DNA of 64,000 nucleotides from Rhynochetos jubatus (Eukaryota; Chordata; Aves; Eurypygiformes; Rhynochetidae), in NCBI GenBank assembly GCA_027574665.1, contig CM050654.1, positions 38,645,722-38,709,721 on the forward strand, in the 5' to 3' direction. Of the stretch, positions 39,101-50,064 are shown piece by piece (positions within the stretch are counted from its first letter, which is position 1; the number at the start of each line of letters is the position of its first letter). The translations under genes were made by a program, and so were the position numbers. The notes beneath the pieces were generated by a model. That model saw only the letters and a program-made list of their open reading frames with translations. It did no database searches and was not told where the DNA came from.

Positions 39101-40091
39101 TGTGTTTTTTGTATTAAGGTATGTACTCTCACTAGTATTTATAAATAGTTAAAGAGAAAACCAGTTAAAGGCTAAAGACTAAATCGTGCATCTTGAACCC
39201 TCCTGTACACTGACCATAATGTAATTGGCCAAGGTGAGGTGTAAACTGAAAGTCTATAGGGGAAACCTGGGAGAACTTTACTGAAGCTTTTATTTGGGTG
39301 AAGAGTTTTTTTGCTAGCTAAAATACGACTCAGTGACAAAAAAGCATTGACCTTGCACATTATCTTGACTATCTACGTACAGAATTTATCATCCTACGTC
39401 TGCAAAGTTAAATTTGGAGTCAAATATTAAAAAAATACATTGTTTTTGTAGATATTTGAGAAACCATATTGTCTTGCCTCTTTAGTTTTTGCAGTTTCTC
39501 CTATGTGCTTGTATACAGTTATCCAGAATATGGCATTGCCTATTGTTTCTTCCTGCAGGCCATTATGCATCTTTAAGGGATGCTGAGAAAACCATTCCTT
39601 TTCTCTCTCACGTGCAGAGGCTGTAGTCAGAAGTGGTCTTTTTAACCTGCTCATGGGCTGTTTGAATCCTTGTATGATCTCTTTCTCTTCTTACTACTCC
39701 CTTTGCCCTTTAAATATAGTGATAATACAGGTCTCGGGAGGTTGCAACTTGAAATAAGCTGTCTCTGATACTGCCAGCTAGGGAGATGAGGAAAGCAATG
39801 GTATAATACATTGAAGCTGATGGGGGAAGTCAAACACAAAGTGTTGGTTCATCTCCAGGAAGTGGGAGACTGTGCAAGGAGGATATCGAGGACTAGAACA
39901 CCCTGGGCTGGATGCCTTGGGTGACAGCTTCCAAGCAGAGGGAGCTGCCAAATGTAGGAGGTGAGGATGTTATGTGCATAATCTCTCCTCTTCCTTAGCA
40001 GCTATGCACTTTCCTGCCCTAAAGCTGGAAGAATTGGTTTTTCCTTTCTGCTGCAAACAGACCTTTTCAAGTAGATAAATCTACTAGAACT
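33164..40091. other. Non-coding sequence, no gene seen
   Basis: Nearly 7 kb of unique sequence with frames up to 115 codons that overlap on both strands and match nothing recognised. No CpG cluster, clear splice-flanked exon or recent transposon is visible. Confidence 0.5.
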
Positions 40092-40112
40092 AAAAAAAAA
40101 AAAAAAAAAAAA
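40092..40112. repeat. Poly-A run (21)
   Basis: Twenty-one consecutive A residues followed by further A/G-rich sequence to about 40138. It could be the tail of a retroposed sequence, but no upstream body is recognised and the CR1 further along does not use a poly-A tail. Confidence 0.85.
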
Positions 40113-40794
40113 GGAAAAGGGAAAAAAAACCCCAACCAACAAACACATGCAAATGGACTAAGTTAGAATTGCATATCCCATCTGCTTCGTTCATTTTTAG
40201 AATAAGGTTTTCATACCTTGTACTTCTCTTTTTTCATTAGATGAAATAGCATTGCATTGTTGGCCACCTCAGTACCAGAGACAAACTAAATAACTATCCT
40301 GAGCATATGGAAAGTAAAATTTAAGGAAACAAACCTAGTTCTGCCAGAAATATCTTTTGTCTGTCTAAGAAACAGAAGAACTCTTAACCTGTTTCTTCAG
40401 GATAGGAAACGGTTTAAGATTTATTGGCAATTATACTGTAACCCTGTATCACTACAGTTCTAGAAACCCTATGACCAGGATCAGACACGGTAGTATTGTT
40501 CTGATCAAATATGGCTCAGTACCCTGCCACAGCAATGGAAGACCCTAATGGTACAGCTGTAGGAAACAATTATTTATCTGGAGGAGGAACACTGTTATTG
40601 AAAATGTCCTGGGAGTGCCAGTTGATGTAGGTTAAAAAGGAGCTCATGGTGTGCTTATGCTGAGAAATCAGCACATCACGTAATAAGCTAGATTGGAAGG
40701 AGGATGGGATCTTATCATCCCTCACCGTGCAGGATGGTGAGGCCATTCCAGTGTGTGCTGCACAGATTGGCCTCCCGGGTCAAGTGGGGTCTGT

Positions 40795-41197
40795 GGAAAT
40801 AGGAAAAGGTTCAGAAGAGGCAACTGTGTGCCTAAGGCACAAGCCCAAAAGGAATATGTGGAGTGCAGTGAGCTTGAACAGTCTGACGAAGAGAAGACAA
40901 AGGGCATTTGCAAATAAGACAAACCAGTGCCCTTTACCATAGCGGCAGATTAGACAGGTGCCATAAATTACATCTCGGTAGGCTCAGAATTGGACACTAG
41001 GAAAAATATTTTAGTAAGAGTATAGTACAGCATCAGAACAAGGGCCTTGAATGGTTGGAGAGTCTCCACCCTTAGAGGGTTTCATGTCTTGGCTAGACAA
41101 AACCAGAAGTGACCCGATCTAGCATTGGCAATACTTCTTTAAGTGGGAGATTGGACAAGACCACTTCCAGTGTTCCCTTCTGAATAACATTTCTGTG
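40795..41197 (+). mobile_element. CR1 LINE, 5'-truncated 3' fragment (older copy)
   Basis: The interval follows the CR1 3' region in order. AATAGGAAAAGGTTCAGAAG (about 40798-40817) and GAAGAGAAGACAAAGGGC (about 40888) are followed by TTGGACACTAGGAAAAATAT (about 40991), GGAGAGTCTCCACCCTTAGA (about 41058) and AGATTGGACAAGACCACTTCCAGTG (about 41148-41172, where the family has 'ggttggactagatgacctccagaggtccc'). Several indels and many substitutions make it clearly older than the copy at the right end. It holds no coding sequence. CR1 is the dominant LINE of birds and other sauropsids. Confidence 0.8.
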
Positions 41198-44100
41198 GTT
41201 ATATTTTATTTACTGGAAGGTTTGTGATAGTTGTTTTTCTGATATACAAGGAAAACATGTCTCTAGTTAATGCACTTTGTCGTTGTCAGGTATCCTACAC
41301 TTACTTACACTGCCATTTAATTGGGACTTTCTTTACTTTTTGTCCTAAAATATTGTGTGGAAAGGGGAAAAAAGAGATCAGTTAATAATCTCTACAAATA
41401 AATGATTGTTGAGACCATTGGGATTAAATTTTAGTAATCAATGCTTGCAAATAAAACAAATTAACCAATTTTTCAGATTAACTCTGTGTTGGTCACTGCC
41501 TGATGTAGCTGGTTTAATTTTTCAAAGCATTCGTCATAGTTTACTACTTGTTAATACTTTATCACCCTTTCTATGTCTTATTTTTGACAAAATGAAATTT
41601 TGCTTAAAATTCCTTAAGAAATGTAGTTGTCACTGGGAAGGATTGCATCTCAATTCTTTTTCACTTAGAACTAAACTGCATCCTTATTCAGTAAAATCTG
41701 GTGAAGGGATATGGAAAGTAACAAAAGATGTTGATGGTGGGGTGTCTTTGTCCTCTGTACTCCAGAAAAGGCAGGTGTATCAAGTCAAAACATCTTTTAG
41801 CTGAATAAAATGTGCAGATGGGCCAATATGTGCCACCAAATACAAGGGGTATGAATTCTTTGTATGATCCAGGTATACACTGGGAAGAGCAAGAGCAGAT
41901 TACAGATTGGGATTTAGATTATGAAATCAAGCATCAAACAGTGAATTTTCATATATAAAGGCAATCAAGCCTCTTAATGAACTTATCAGTAATCAAAATA
42001 CATCTTTGGGGTTTTGAATAAGGATATATATGCTTTCTACAACATATTTTTCAAGCAAGGGCTTGGAAAGTCTGATTACTACAAATTATCCATATGTATG
42101 TAAGATTTGTGTCAGTGTTTCTTATGTCACTGGAGAATGGATTTCCATTGAGTTTTCCCTTGTGGAAATCATGAGTCTGAACTCTAGTATTATGTTTATT
42201 TTGAGATAAAATTAACTGTGTGCCTCTATAATAACTTCAGAACTATGATGTGTTCAAACATGAGTAGCAGACCTGAGAAACACCCTATTGTTCTTTTAAT
42301 TATGACAGTCACAGCCAATTAATACAGCAGGCTTACCCAACTAATCAAACAAACCATTTTTGGCTTGGGGAGTATAAAGGCCTTTATGCAAATATTGATT
42401 TACATATCTGTATCTATATCTTACATACATGCAGAGATTTTCACTGAGTATCTCTATTAATAACAAAATTTCTGCGAGAGAAAAAAATTAATTGGTGGAA
42501 TTTGGACACCTGCACCTATCTTGACGGTGTAATACGGTCACAGTGCTTTGAAATGCGTAAGTTGTTCATTGGGACCCGTAGATGTTGCTGTTAAACTAGA
42601 GGCTTGTTCATAGGCCAGTTTATGCCTTTGCATAAAATTAAATGGTTTCCTTAAAACACACATGTTGTAATTCACATTACTGGTGAGGAGATGAGTTGCA
42701 CTTGGGCTTTTAAAAATGCTCAGTATTTTAAATTAAAATTTTATTTTAATTTAAATATTAAATATTAAAAAATTTTTGTGGAACCACCGACCTCCCAGTA
42801 CATAGGTGGTACAACGTCTGTGTGTTACGTGAGGTATCTTTAAAGCTAAACAAGGTGGAATGAATTGCATTGAAGGTGGGGTTTTTTTATATAAAATATT
42901 GTAAATTTTATTTTTTTCTGTAAAATTTTATATTAATTCAAACCTGAGAAAATTACGTGAGATGACACGTAGAAAAAAATCAGTAATAAACAGCTCTCCA
43001 GTCACTTTTCCCTGTACAATTGATAGGATGAAATAGGCTGAAAGGAAGCACCACCTTCTGAATTTTGTCATAAACAAGAGCAACATTTGTGCCTGATGCA
43101 GTTCAGCAATCTCAAGGACTATTAGACAAGAGCTACCACAGAATCTGTGATTAACTAGTTGTTTTTCTGTTTTAGGTCAGGTACACCAGCATAAATAGTG
43201 TTGGGAAATCTCTTGTCTTCCTTAACTGTACTAGACCCAGCTAAGTAACTGTCATGAATATCAATGCAAATTGTGGCTTGATTCTCTGTGCATCTCAAGG
43301 AAAGCAGGTGTCTTCTCATAGCCCATGTATTGTCATATGTCCAGTGCCTGAAAGGTAAATGAGATTTTGCTTGTTCACACATCCATAGTAACCAAGAATC
43401 CAAGAAATTCTGTAGATTTAGCTGCCGGAAGGGGATTCACATTGGAAAACTCTCAAGAGAAACCAAACGGAAAGCAAGTTTCATAAAGTGGCAATGCTGC
43501 GATAATTCTTCTCCTTTCTTTCTCTGATTTTAAGTCTATTTTACGGTGATAAAAAGTCTTCATCTTTTGTTTATGATGAAATAACCTGGTTTCCACTAGA
43601 GAAGTGTCAGTACTGTGAAGTCATTACTGCAACCTTAATGGAGAGTCTAAGGTGATGATCAGCCTCTTAAGCTTAAAGCTGATGTTTCCCAGTCAGAGTT
43701 TAGACTTATTAATAGAGCATTGAGGCAAAACTTGTATTGCCTTTGTCTTTTCATGCTTGCTTGGTGAATAAATGGAAGATATTAGGACCTTTTAAGAAAA
43801 GGCATTGTGGTTTTGTTAAACTTCAGTGGAAGGCTTGCCGTTTTCCCCTCACGTTTTCAAATATGGAAGCGTGGCGCATACCTCTCTAAAAAGCAAGATG
43901 CCGTGTCTGTTTTCCTCCATCGCATTTTTCTTCTCAAATCATGTTAACTGCACCGTTCAAGCTTCTGCTTAATTGTTCTTTTTAGATAAGCACATTTTAC
44001 TGTATTCAAGTGCATTACTAACAAGCCACAGGTCTGCACCAGATGGGCAGGTGAAAAAGTGATTATGAGGTGTGTGATGATGGTTCTGTATCCATAATAC

Positions 44101-44639
44101 ATTCATCCCAAGGTTCACTCGCGCATCTGTTATGTATGTTGTTTTTCTTTTTTACTAGTACCCTTAGAGATATTTAAGCAGGTGATTCTCTAAAACTAAA
44201 AGACTATAAAAGAGAAAAAAGTGAACAAGGGGTCTTTAAGGTGGCACTGCAAAGACAGTGAGACATGCATATTGCTGGTATATGCCCCTCAGTAGCTCAT
44301 ATAAGATTCAGATGAATATAACAGTGTAATCATTTTCATTAGCAGGTTTTGGATTGATACTTGCTTGCATATTAATGCTGATTACCGAGTCTTGAATTTA
44401 TCAGGGTGTAGCTGAACTAGCTGGTGCCGTATTGAGGAAGGAATGAGGTGAGAAGCACGACCTTGCTTTCTCTCTAGTTTGCAAAAAGATTTGGAGGGCT
44501 GGCAAGCCCAGACCCGATCCAGGTGTTTGAATTCCCCAAATATTCATCTGTGCCTAAACTTTCAAATGGCATGTGTCTGGAGAGGGTATTTTAAAGCAAT
44601 TCTTCACTCCTTAAAGCAGACATAGCTGAAGTTTTTAAA
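41198..44639. other. AT-rich non-coding sequence, no gene seen
   Basis: A 132-codon plus-strand frame at 41406-41804 lies in unique sequence but has no recognisable domain, no start context and no splice support. The AT hairpin at 42.7 kb is listed separately. Confidence 0.5.
42727..42755. repeat. AT-only hairpin, 13-bp perfect arms, 3-base loop
   Basis: TTTAAATTAAAAT at 42727-42739 and ATTTTAATTTAAA at 42743-42755 are exact reverse complements around TTT. More AT-only sequence follows to about 42776. It is an easily unwound or cruciform-prone site, and matrix-attachment-like DNA is one possible reading. Confidence 0.7.
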
Positions 44640-45454
44640 GAGAAAAAAAATATTATTGATTTTTAAGGTGTTTTTAATTACGTTGTTGCTGGATAAGCAG
44701 CTTCATGTAAGGCTGCTTTTTTTATTTCCCCGCGTCAGTTATTCATTTGTTTTTATAAAACAACTTTGCAGAAGCTTTAGTGGTGCCTTTGTTTAGTACC
44801 AATTACAAAAAGGATTTCATGCAATTGAGATGTTTTCATTTAAAAACATGGAGATTACACATGCAAATTCTTTGCTGAAAATGGGGAAAAGCAGTAAGGT
44901 ATCCTTGGTTAACTTTTTAGTTATTTAAAAGTAGCTTGTTGGAGATTGACTATTTCTATGTTTCACTAGAGCTTTTAAATATAAAAGAGATATGAGACTA
45001 TATCTGACACCATCAGGCATATTATATTAAAATTTATGAACAACTTCATCAAAAACCACTTTCCTTCTCCTGCATAGAGACAGATTTGTTCTGACATAAA
45101 CGTTACATGGCTGGTTGCAGCCTCAGATTAATGCGAAGACCCTGGCGATTCCTTTTAGACGTTATTTTATGAAATAATACCTGTCAGCTGCTGCCTGATC
45201 CCAGAAAAGGGGGCAGGTTTTCCAGGTCATCCTGCCATCTGTCAGCTAAAGCTCATCTGTCCCTCCACATTACCACCTGATCTGTGCTAACAGGCCTCAC
45301 AGGGAGCCCCGCTTCATTGGCCCGGTGGGAGCCCGGCAAAGAGACTGTGCGAGGACATCACCTGTGATTCCCAGATTTAATTATCACTGAAGTGATGAAG
45401 ATGTGCACACAGATTGAAATGCTTTTGAATAAATGCATGGCTCTGGATAGGAAA
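44640..45454. promoter_or_regulatory. Candidate enhancer-like conserved block
   Basis: Unique sequence dense in recognisable factor cores. It has an octamer ATGCAAAT at 44861-44868, CACCTG E-boxes near 45276 and 45360, a CAGCTG-type site near 45186, and a homeodomain-type TTTAATTATCACTG near 45376 ending in the small palindrome ATCACTGAAGTGAT. GC content rises sharply from about 45180 to 45360 with no repeat. There is no coding frame. The regulatory role is inferred from texture. Confidence 0.3.
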
Positions 45455-45620
45455 TTTTTTTCCTCCCTTTTTCCTTTTTTTCCCCTTTCTTTTTTCCTTT
45501 TCTTTTCTTTTCCTTTCCTTTTCTTTTCCCCTTTCAATTTAATTTTTCCTTTCTTCTTTCTTTTTTTCTTTCCTTTTACTGTTTTTTCACCCTTTCTTTC
45601 CCCTTCCCTCCCCTTTTCCC
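45455..45620. repeat. Homopyrimidine (T/C) tract, triplex-prone
   Basis: Uninterrupted pyrimidines run from 45455 to 45535 (81 bases). Further pyrimidine blocks at 45543-45577 and 45590-45620 are broken by only a few purines. Such tracts can form intramolecular triplexes (H-DNA). The Phe/Pro-rich and Lys-rich frames read here on the two strands are artefacts of this composition. Confidence 0.9.
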
Positions 45621-45681
45621 AGTTCACTTTACCACTTCCAACAAAAACCTTGCCTAGGTTTTCCGACAGGCATTGTGCAAA

Positions 45682-45716
45682 ATGCATGTGTGTGTGCACA
45701 CACATGCATATATGTA
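45682..45716. repeat. Alternating purine-pyrimidine palindrome (Z-DNA-prone)
   Basis: All 35 bases alternate purine and pyrimidine. Within them ATGCATGTGTGTG (45682-45694) and CACACACATGCAT (45697-45709) are exact reverse complements around a two-base centre. The sequence suits both Z-DNA and cruciform formation. It lies about 60 bases from the homopyrimidine tract. Confidence 0.75.
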
Positions 45717-45939
45717 AAACTCGAATTACAGTGTTTAATAATCAAATTAAATATAAATGTTGCTGGAACCATCACACATGCACTCTCAGGAAAAAAATTA
45801 CCTCTGTTTCGTGAGCGGCCTTTCACCGCAAACACGATTATTTTCTGAAAAAGCTCCTTATTATCAAATTCTAAAGCTGTATTGATTGTTGCTAGATGGG
45901 AAAATCAGTTTGCATTGTAATTCCAGCTTGTTCCCTGTG

Positions 45940-46100
45940 GTCCGAGGCACAGCCTGCGTCAGCAGGTACCTGGGGTGCCCTGCCGAGAGGTAATGGTAGG
46001 GCTTGCATCGGGGCTGGGCCGGCTGCGGAGGGGCAGGAGGGAAGGAGGGCATGGAAACCCTCCTGAAATGCCAGCGCCCGCAGGCACCTCGCTTCCCCTC
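45940..46100. other. GC-rich patch with G-runs beside the CpG island
   Basis: About 160 bases rich in G and C with roughly nine CpGs, flanked by AT-rich DNA. Five G-runs of 3-4 occur at 46010-46049, with one loop of 11, so the quadruplex potential is moderate. Frames here on both strands have no recognisable product. Confidence 0.5.
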
Positions 46101-46508
46101 AATCAATAGCATGGCACGAAAGTTATTACAGGTCTGGGCCTTTTTGACTTCAAAGCTGCTTAGGCAGTATGTGGCATTAATTCCCTCCTGTACAAAAATG
46201 TAGTTGATAATCACCAGGCTGAGGGGAGGATTTAGGACTAGAACAGCAGATTTCCTCACAGATTACAGCCTAAAACCTAGTTTCTTGGGATAAATCGGGA
46301 TAATTAACTGTAGTGAAATATGTTACCCTTGTTGATTCGTACCCACATGATACTTGCGTTAGGTACGACTGCAGAGACCCATTTATGCCGTTATGCCATC
46401 CCACAGCTTCCTGCTGTGGATGCGCAATCCTTAACATATATATCTTTAATGTTGGTGACGGGGGCTTGTCGGGAGATAATTTAGGCAGTGGTGGCTGCTA
46501 ACTGAGAC

Positions 46509-46750
46509 CCTGGAAGAGTCGGCGCAAAGCTCTGCCGTCAGAGCTCGGGCCTGCGAGGCACCACGTGCTTTATTTATATCCTACCCCGCCGCTGACTGCA
46601 GTTGGGTCAACTCATTTAATTCAGAGCTAACCCCTCTGTCGCCGTGTGCTGATGGGGACCGCGTCGAGCATCGCGTCTCCGTGAAGGAACTGCTCACCCC
46701 GCTAGCGCTCGGGGTCCCTCAAATTAAGGAATTACATCACGCTAATAGCG
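46509..46750. promoter_or_regulatory. Small orphan CpG island
   Basis: A hand count over 46501-46740 gives 138 G+C in 240 bases (57.5%) and about 20 CpGs, close to the number expected from base composition. The rest of the window is AT-rich and strongly CpG-depleted. This meets the usual 200-bp island criteria. CpG density peaks around 46640-46710. No obvious first exon or TATA box accompanies it. It could be a lncRNA or unannotated promoter, or an orphan island acting as a developmental enhancer. An AT-rich, conserved-looking stretch with ATTAAGGAATTA follows directly. Confidence 0.55.
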
Positions 46751-49700
46751 TTTGTGATAGGAATTTGAATTTCATCAAAAGAGGGAGGCACTGAAGGGAT
46801 GAGACATGCAAGTCCCCAGAGGGGTGTCACCACCCCTTGGGTTTTCCCTGGTGACTTGGCCATGCTGCCATGTGGCATCATGCCACAGCCATACACCTCT
46901 GCCTCCATTTCCCCCGTGTAGGTAGGTAATAGCTATGCATGTATAGATGTGCAAAAGATACTAGCTAGATTTTTAGCACAGCCTTAAATAAGAAAAAAAC
47001 CCAAACAAAACACTTTCAGCCTGAAATTCATATTTACAATCCAAAAGACAGAGTTTCTTCCCCTCTCCTCAAAATGTGCTTTGTAACCGCAACTTTTCAT
47101 TACTATAAGTTGGGAGGTTGCCTGTTATTCTCTGAAGGATGGTGTAGATGTTTATGAGGCTGCCATTTTTTTGTTCTAATCCTAAAGTAAAGTTCACATA
47201 CCGCCACAGCGAATGCACTGCCCAGATCTCCAGATGTCCTTGTGTCAAGCAGACACAACATCCAACTAATGTATTTTGCTGTAATGGTTGTTTTATATTT
47301 TAATCATATCTATTGAAAAACAAGTGGTTTATTTACAAACTTTTCATTTTAAATTTAATTACTTCAAAAACAATCTGGGAAATGGTTTATTGCATGCGTC
47401 TGAATGAGTACAGAAAAGTCTAGGAATAGAAAAAATTACAATATGCTTTTAATCTGGAAATTTCAAAGAAAAGGTTTTATCAGTGGCCAGTATAAGTACA
47501 GAGGAACTGGGTTTATGTATACATATGAATAAAGCCGAGTATACAAACTGCATGTCCGATGGTCACATTTGCTCACATTTCAAAACTGCTGTGCTTCATT
47601 TTCTGTTAGTACAAACCAAATCACAGAATATTAAGTCATTTGAGGTCATAATTAAAGTTCTTTGACATCTGCCTTTTTTCTATTAGCCACGGCTACCAGA
47701 TGTCCATGTCATGGGAACTGAAAATTATTAGTCTAATCACGTTTTTAATAGAAAGTAACAGAAACTTGTATATTTTAAAGTTGCTGAGCATAAACTTGCC
47801 AGGCTAAGAGAGATTGCAGGGCTGCTTCCCTTTTATTTTTATACTTGTCTGATGTTTTTACATAATTGTTTGCTTTATTGGTGCAGTGCTCTGTTTTTCT
47901 ATCCTGTACACTACTCAACCAGTCCGACCCTATTGGCAGAATGCACTGAGTTATATATATATTTTCATTAAGCCGATACCTGCCTGTATTTCAGTCTGCT
48001 GTGACTACACCGCTTGTTCCTTTACCTGTATATTGATCAGTTTTATTTTATAGGGCAACTATACTAAAAGCACTGTTGTTTTTGATTGTCTTTATTTCTG
48101 CTCTCATGTTGCTCTGTTCTTGCTGTATTGATTCGGCTTTTTATACATTGCTTTCCTTCTACAACATTAGCACCCATTCACCAGCTTAATGATCATGGCA
48201 CTGTATGGAGTACAGTATATTGGCTTGTTAAATATTTTCCATCATATTAATTTCTACTTATACGTAGAACTGACCTATTTTTACTGTGCCACTTCCAAAA
48301 TGGTCTTTGTTTATTCAAAGCTGGCAGTCCTCCATATCTATAAGCATCCCTAGTTTTATGTAGCTCTAATTTTAATGGCTTTTATTTTGGTTTCCCTTTC
48401 TCTCATGTCCCTCAGATTCTTTTTTTATTCTTTTTTTCCTGGACTTTAACTATGTTTTAAAACTTATGAAGATGCTTAGCTTCAATCTTATGAATTAATC
48501 TCCAGATAAAACATATATGCTCAACTTTTCTTCTTTATCATTGTTCTTATACCTCAGAATGATGGTCTCTAAGACCTTCTTTCAGCTCCTCCTTTGGTTG
48601 TCTTTATTGGCACAGGCTGAGAAACCTGGATGCTGGCACTCCATGTCGTTCTACATTGATGTGTATGTTAGGCATTACATTATGTCATTAAAATGTGTCA
48701 CTGCTTAATTCGTCTTTGGAAGGACAGAGAGGAGTTGTGCATGGAGAGGACTGCAGTATGTCTGGTTTTCAGTGTGTGGAGTGGAGGGAGAAAAAGGGGA
48801 GGCTTTCAAACAGAGATGGAGAGGGGAAAAGCTGAGGCCACCTCTCCTCTTGGGAGCAGAGGGTGCCTGGGAGGGGACTGAGGACACAGGCCTGAAACCA
48901 CATCTTCTGCCGAATGTTTGATGGCAGCATGAACTAAATTGCTCTTAACATTCTTTGGAAACAGTGTAGATTTTAAGGACATAGTAGATTTTAAGGAGAG
49001 AGTTATAGATGTGATCCACCCTTTCATAACATCATCTTTGTGATTAATATGCTTATATTCTTTTCTATTTTTATTTCTCTCAACCTTTTGTTGTTAATTG
49101 GGAGTCATAGTCACATTTGAATGGTGAAAAGCTGAACTTTAATCAATATGGAGAGCTTTTATGTACTTGGAGATCAGACTTACCTCACATATTTCCAAGC
49201 AAAGCCTGTTGATTGCCTGCGCTGAGCTATAGGTATCATTCTGAGTCAAGACTGCTTATTTAACTCTTTGTATGGCTGTGTATGTTCCACATCCACCTCA
49301 CTTCCTCCAGGGAGTAATGTGGTGTAATCCTGGCATTATAATACCTTGCTTTCCCAAGCCAAGTTAGAGGCACAGCTGAATAGGGCAAAATCTACTCTGT
49401 GATTATAGCAGATAGCCTGACAGTGTGGAAATTTGGGATGTGCACAACCTACTCAGTTTATATTTTATTATGTGGAAAGAAAATCTGGGTTGCTGATTTT
49501 TATTTTTTCCCCTGGTTCACAAAAATGCAAAATAGCAAATCTAATAAGTTAGGTTTTATATGTAGTTTGGCCATGAAACAAACTTTTCTGAAATATGTAA
49601 TGAAAAGTGACATCACACTCATCACTATCCTGTTTTAAATTTAAACTACCCTGCCTTGAATAATCAATTACTTACAGAAAATTGTAAAGCCCTTAAAATT

Positions 49701-49996
49701 CTGAAATGGTTTCTGGCATTTAATTATATAAGATTTTTGACCTGGCTAGGCAGATAATGTTAACACAGCTTTAATACTAAACAAGACTGAACATGTGTGT
49801 GCTTGACTTTTATTAAACTCCTACTGAAGAAACAGATTAATTGGAGGCTGATTCATTGGTGAACAGGCGTTAAAGACAGAAGGACCTTCTCACATTTTGT
49901 TCTGTTACCCAGGCTTATGCCATCTCAGGTTGGCAAGGAGATCCCAACTGTAGTGTTTTGAAATGTAACTGAAAGAAATTTTAGAATAACAGGTGC
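46751..49996. other. Non-coding sequence, no gene seen
   Basis: Unique AT-rich DNA with frames under 80 codons. No recent repeat or CpG cluster is recognised apart from the neighbours listed. Confidence 0.5.
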
Positions 49997-50064
49997 AAAA
50001 AAAAAAAAAAAAAAAAAAAAAAATCGCCCAAAAACCCCCCTCTACACACACACACAAAAAAAAA
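49997..50064. repeat. Poly-A (27) plus C-run and (CA)n compound repeat
   Basis: Twenty-seven consecutive A residues at 49997-50023 are followed by a short C-run, about six CA units near 50044-50055 and a further A-run. This is a compound simple repeat. No retroposon body is identified. Confidence 0.85.

Noticed and set aside
41406..41804. 132-codon plus-strand frame just after the CR1 copy
   Set aside because: No domain, signal or splice support. One frame of this length is not unusual in 64 kb.
45358..45814. Lys-rich minus-strand frame (115 codons) and Phe/Pro-rich plus-strand frame (140 codons)
   Set aside because: Both are translations of the homopyrimidine tract and have no protein-like composition.
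45864..46259. 131-codon minus-strand frame beside the CpG island
   Set aside because: The Pro-rich part comes from the GC-rich patch. No recognisable domain and no clear promoter-exon arrangement.
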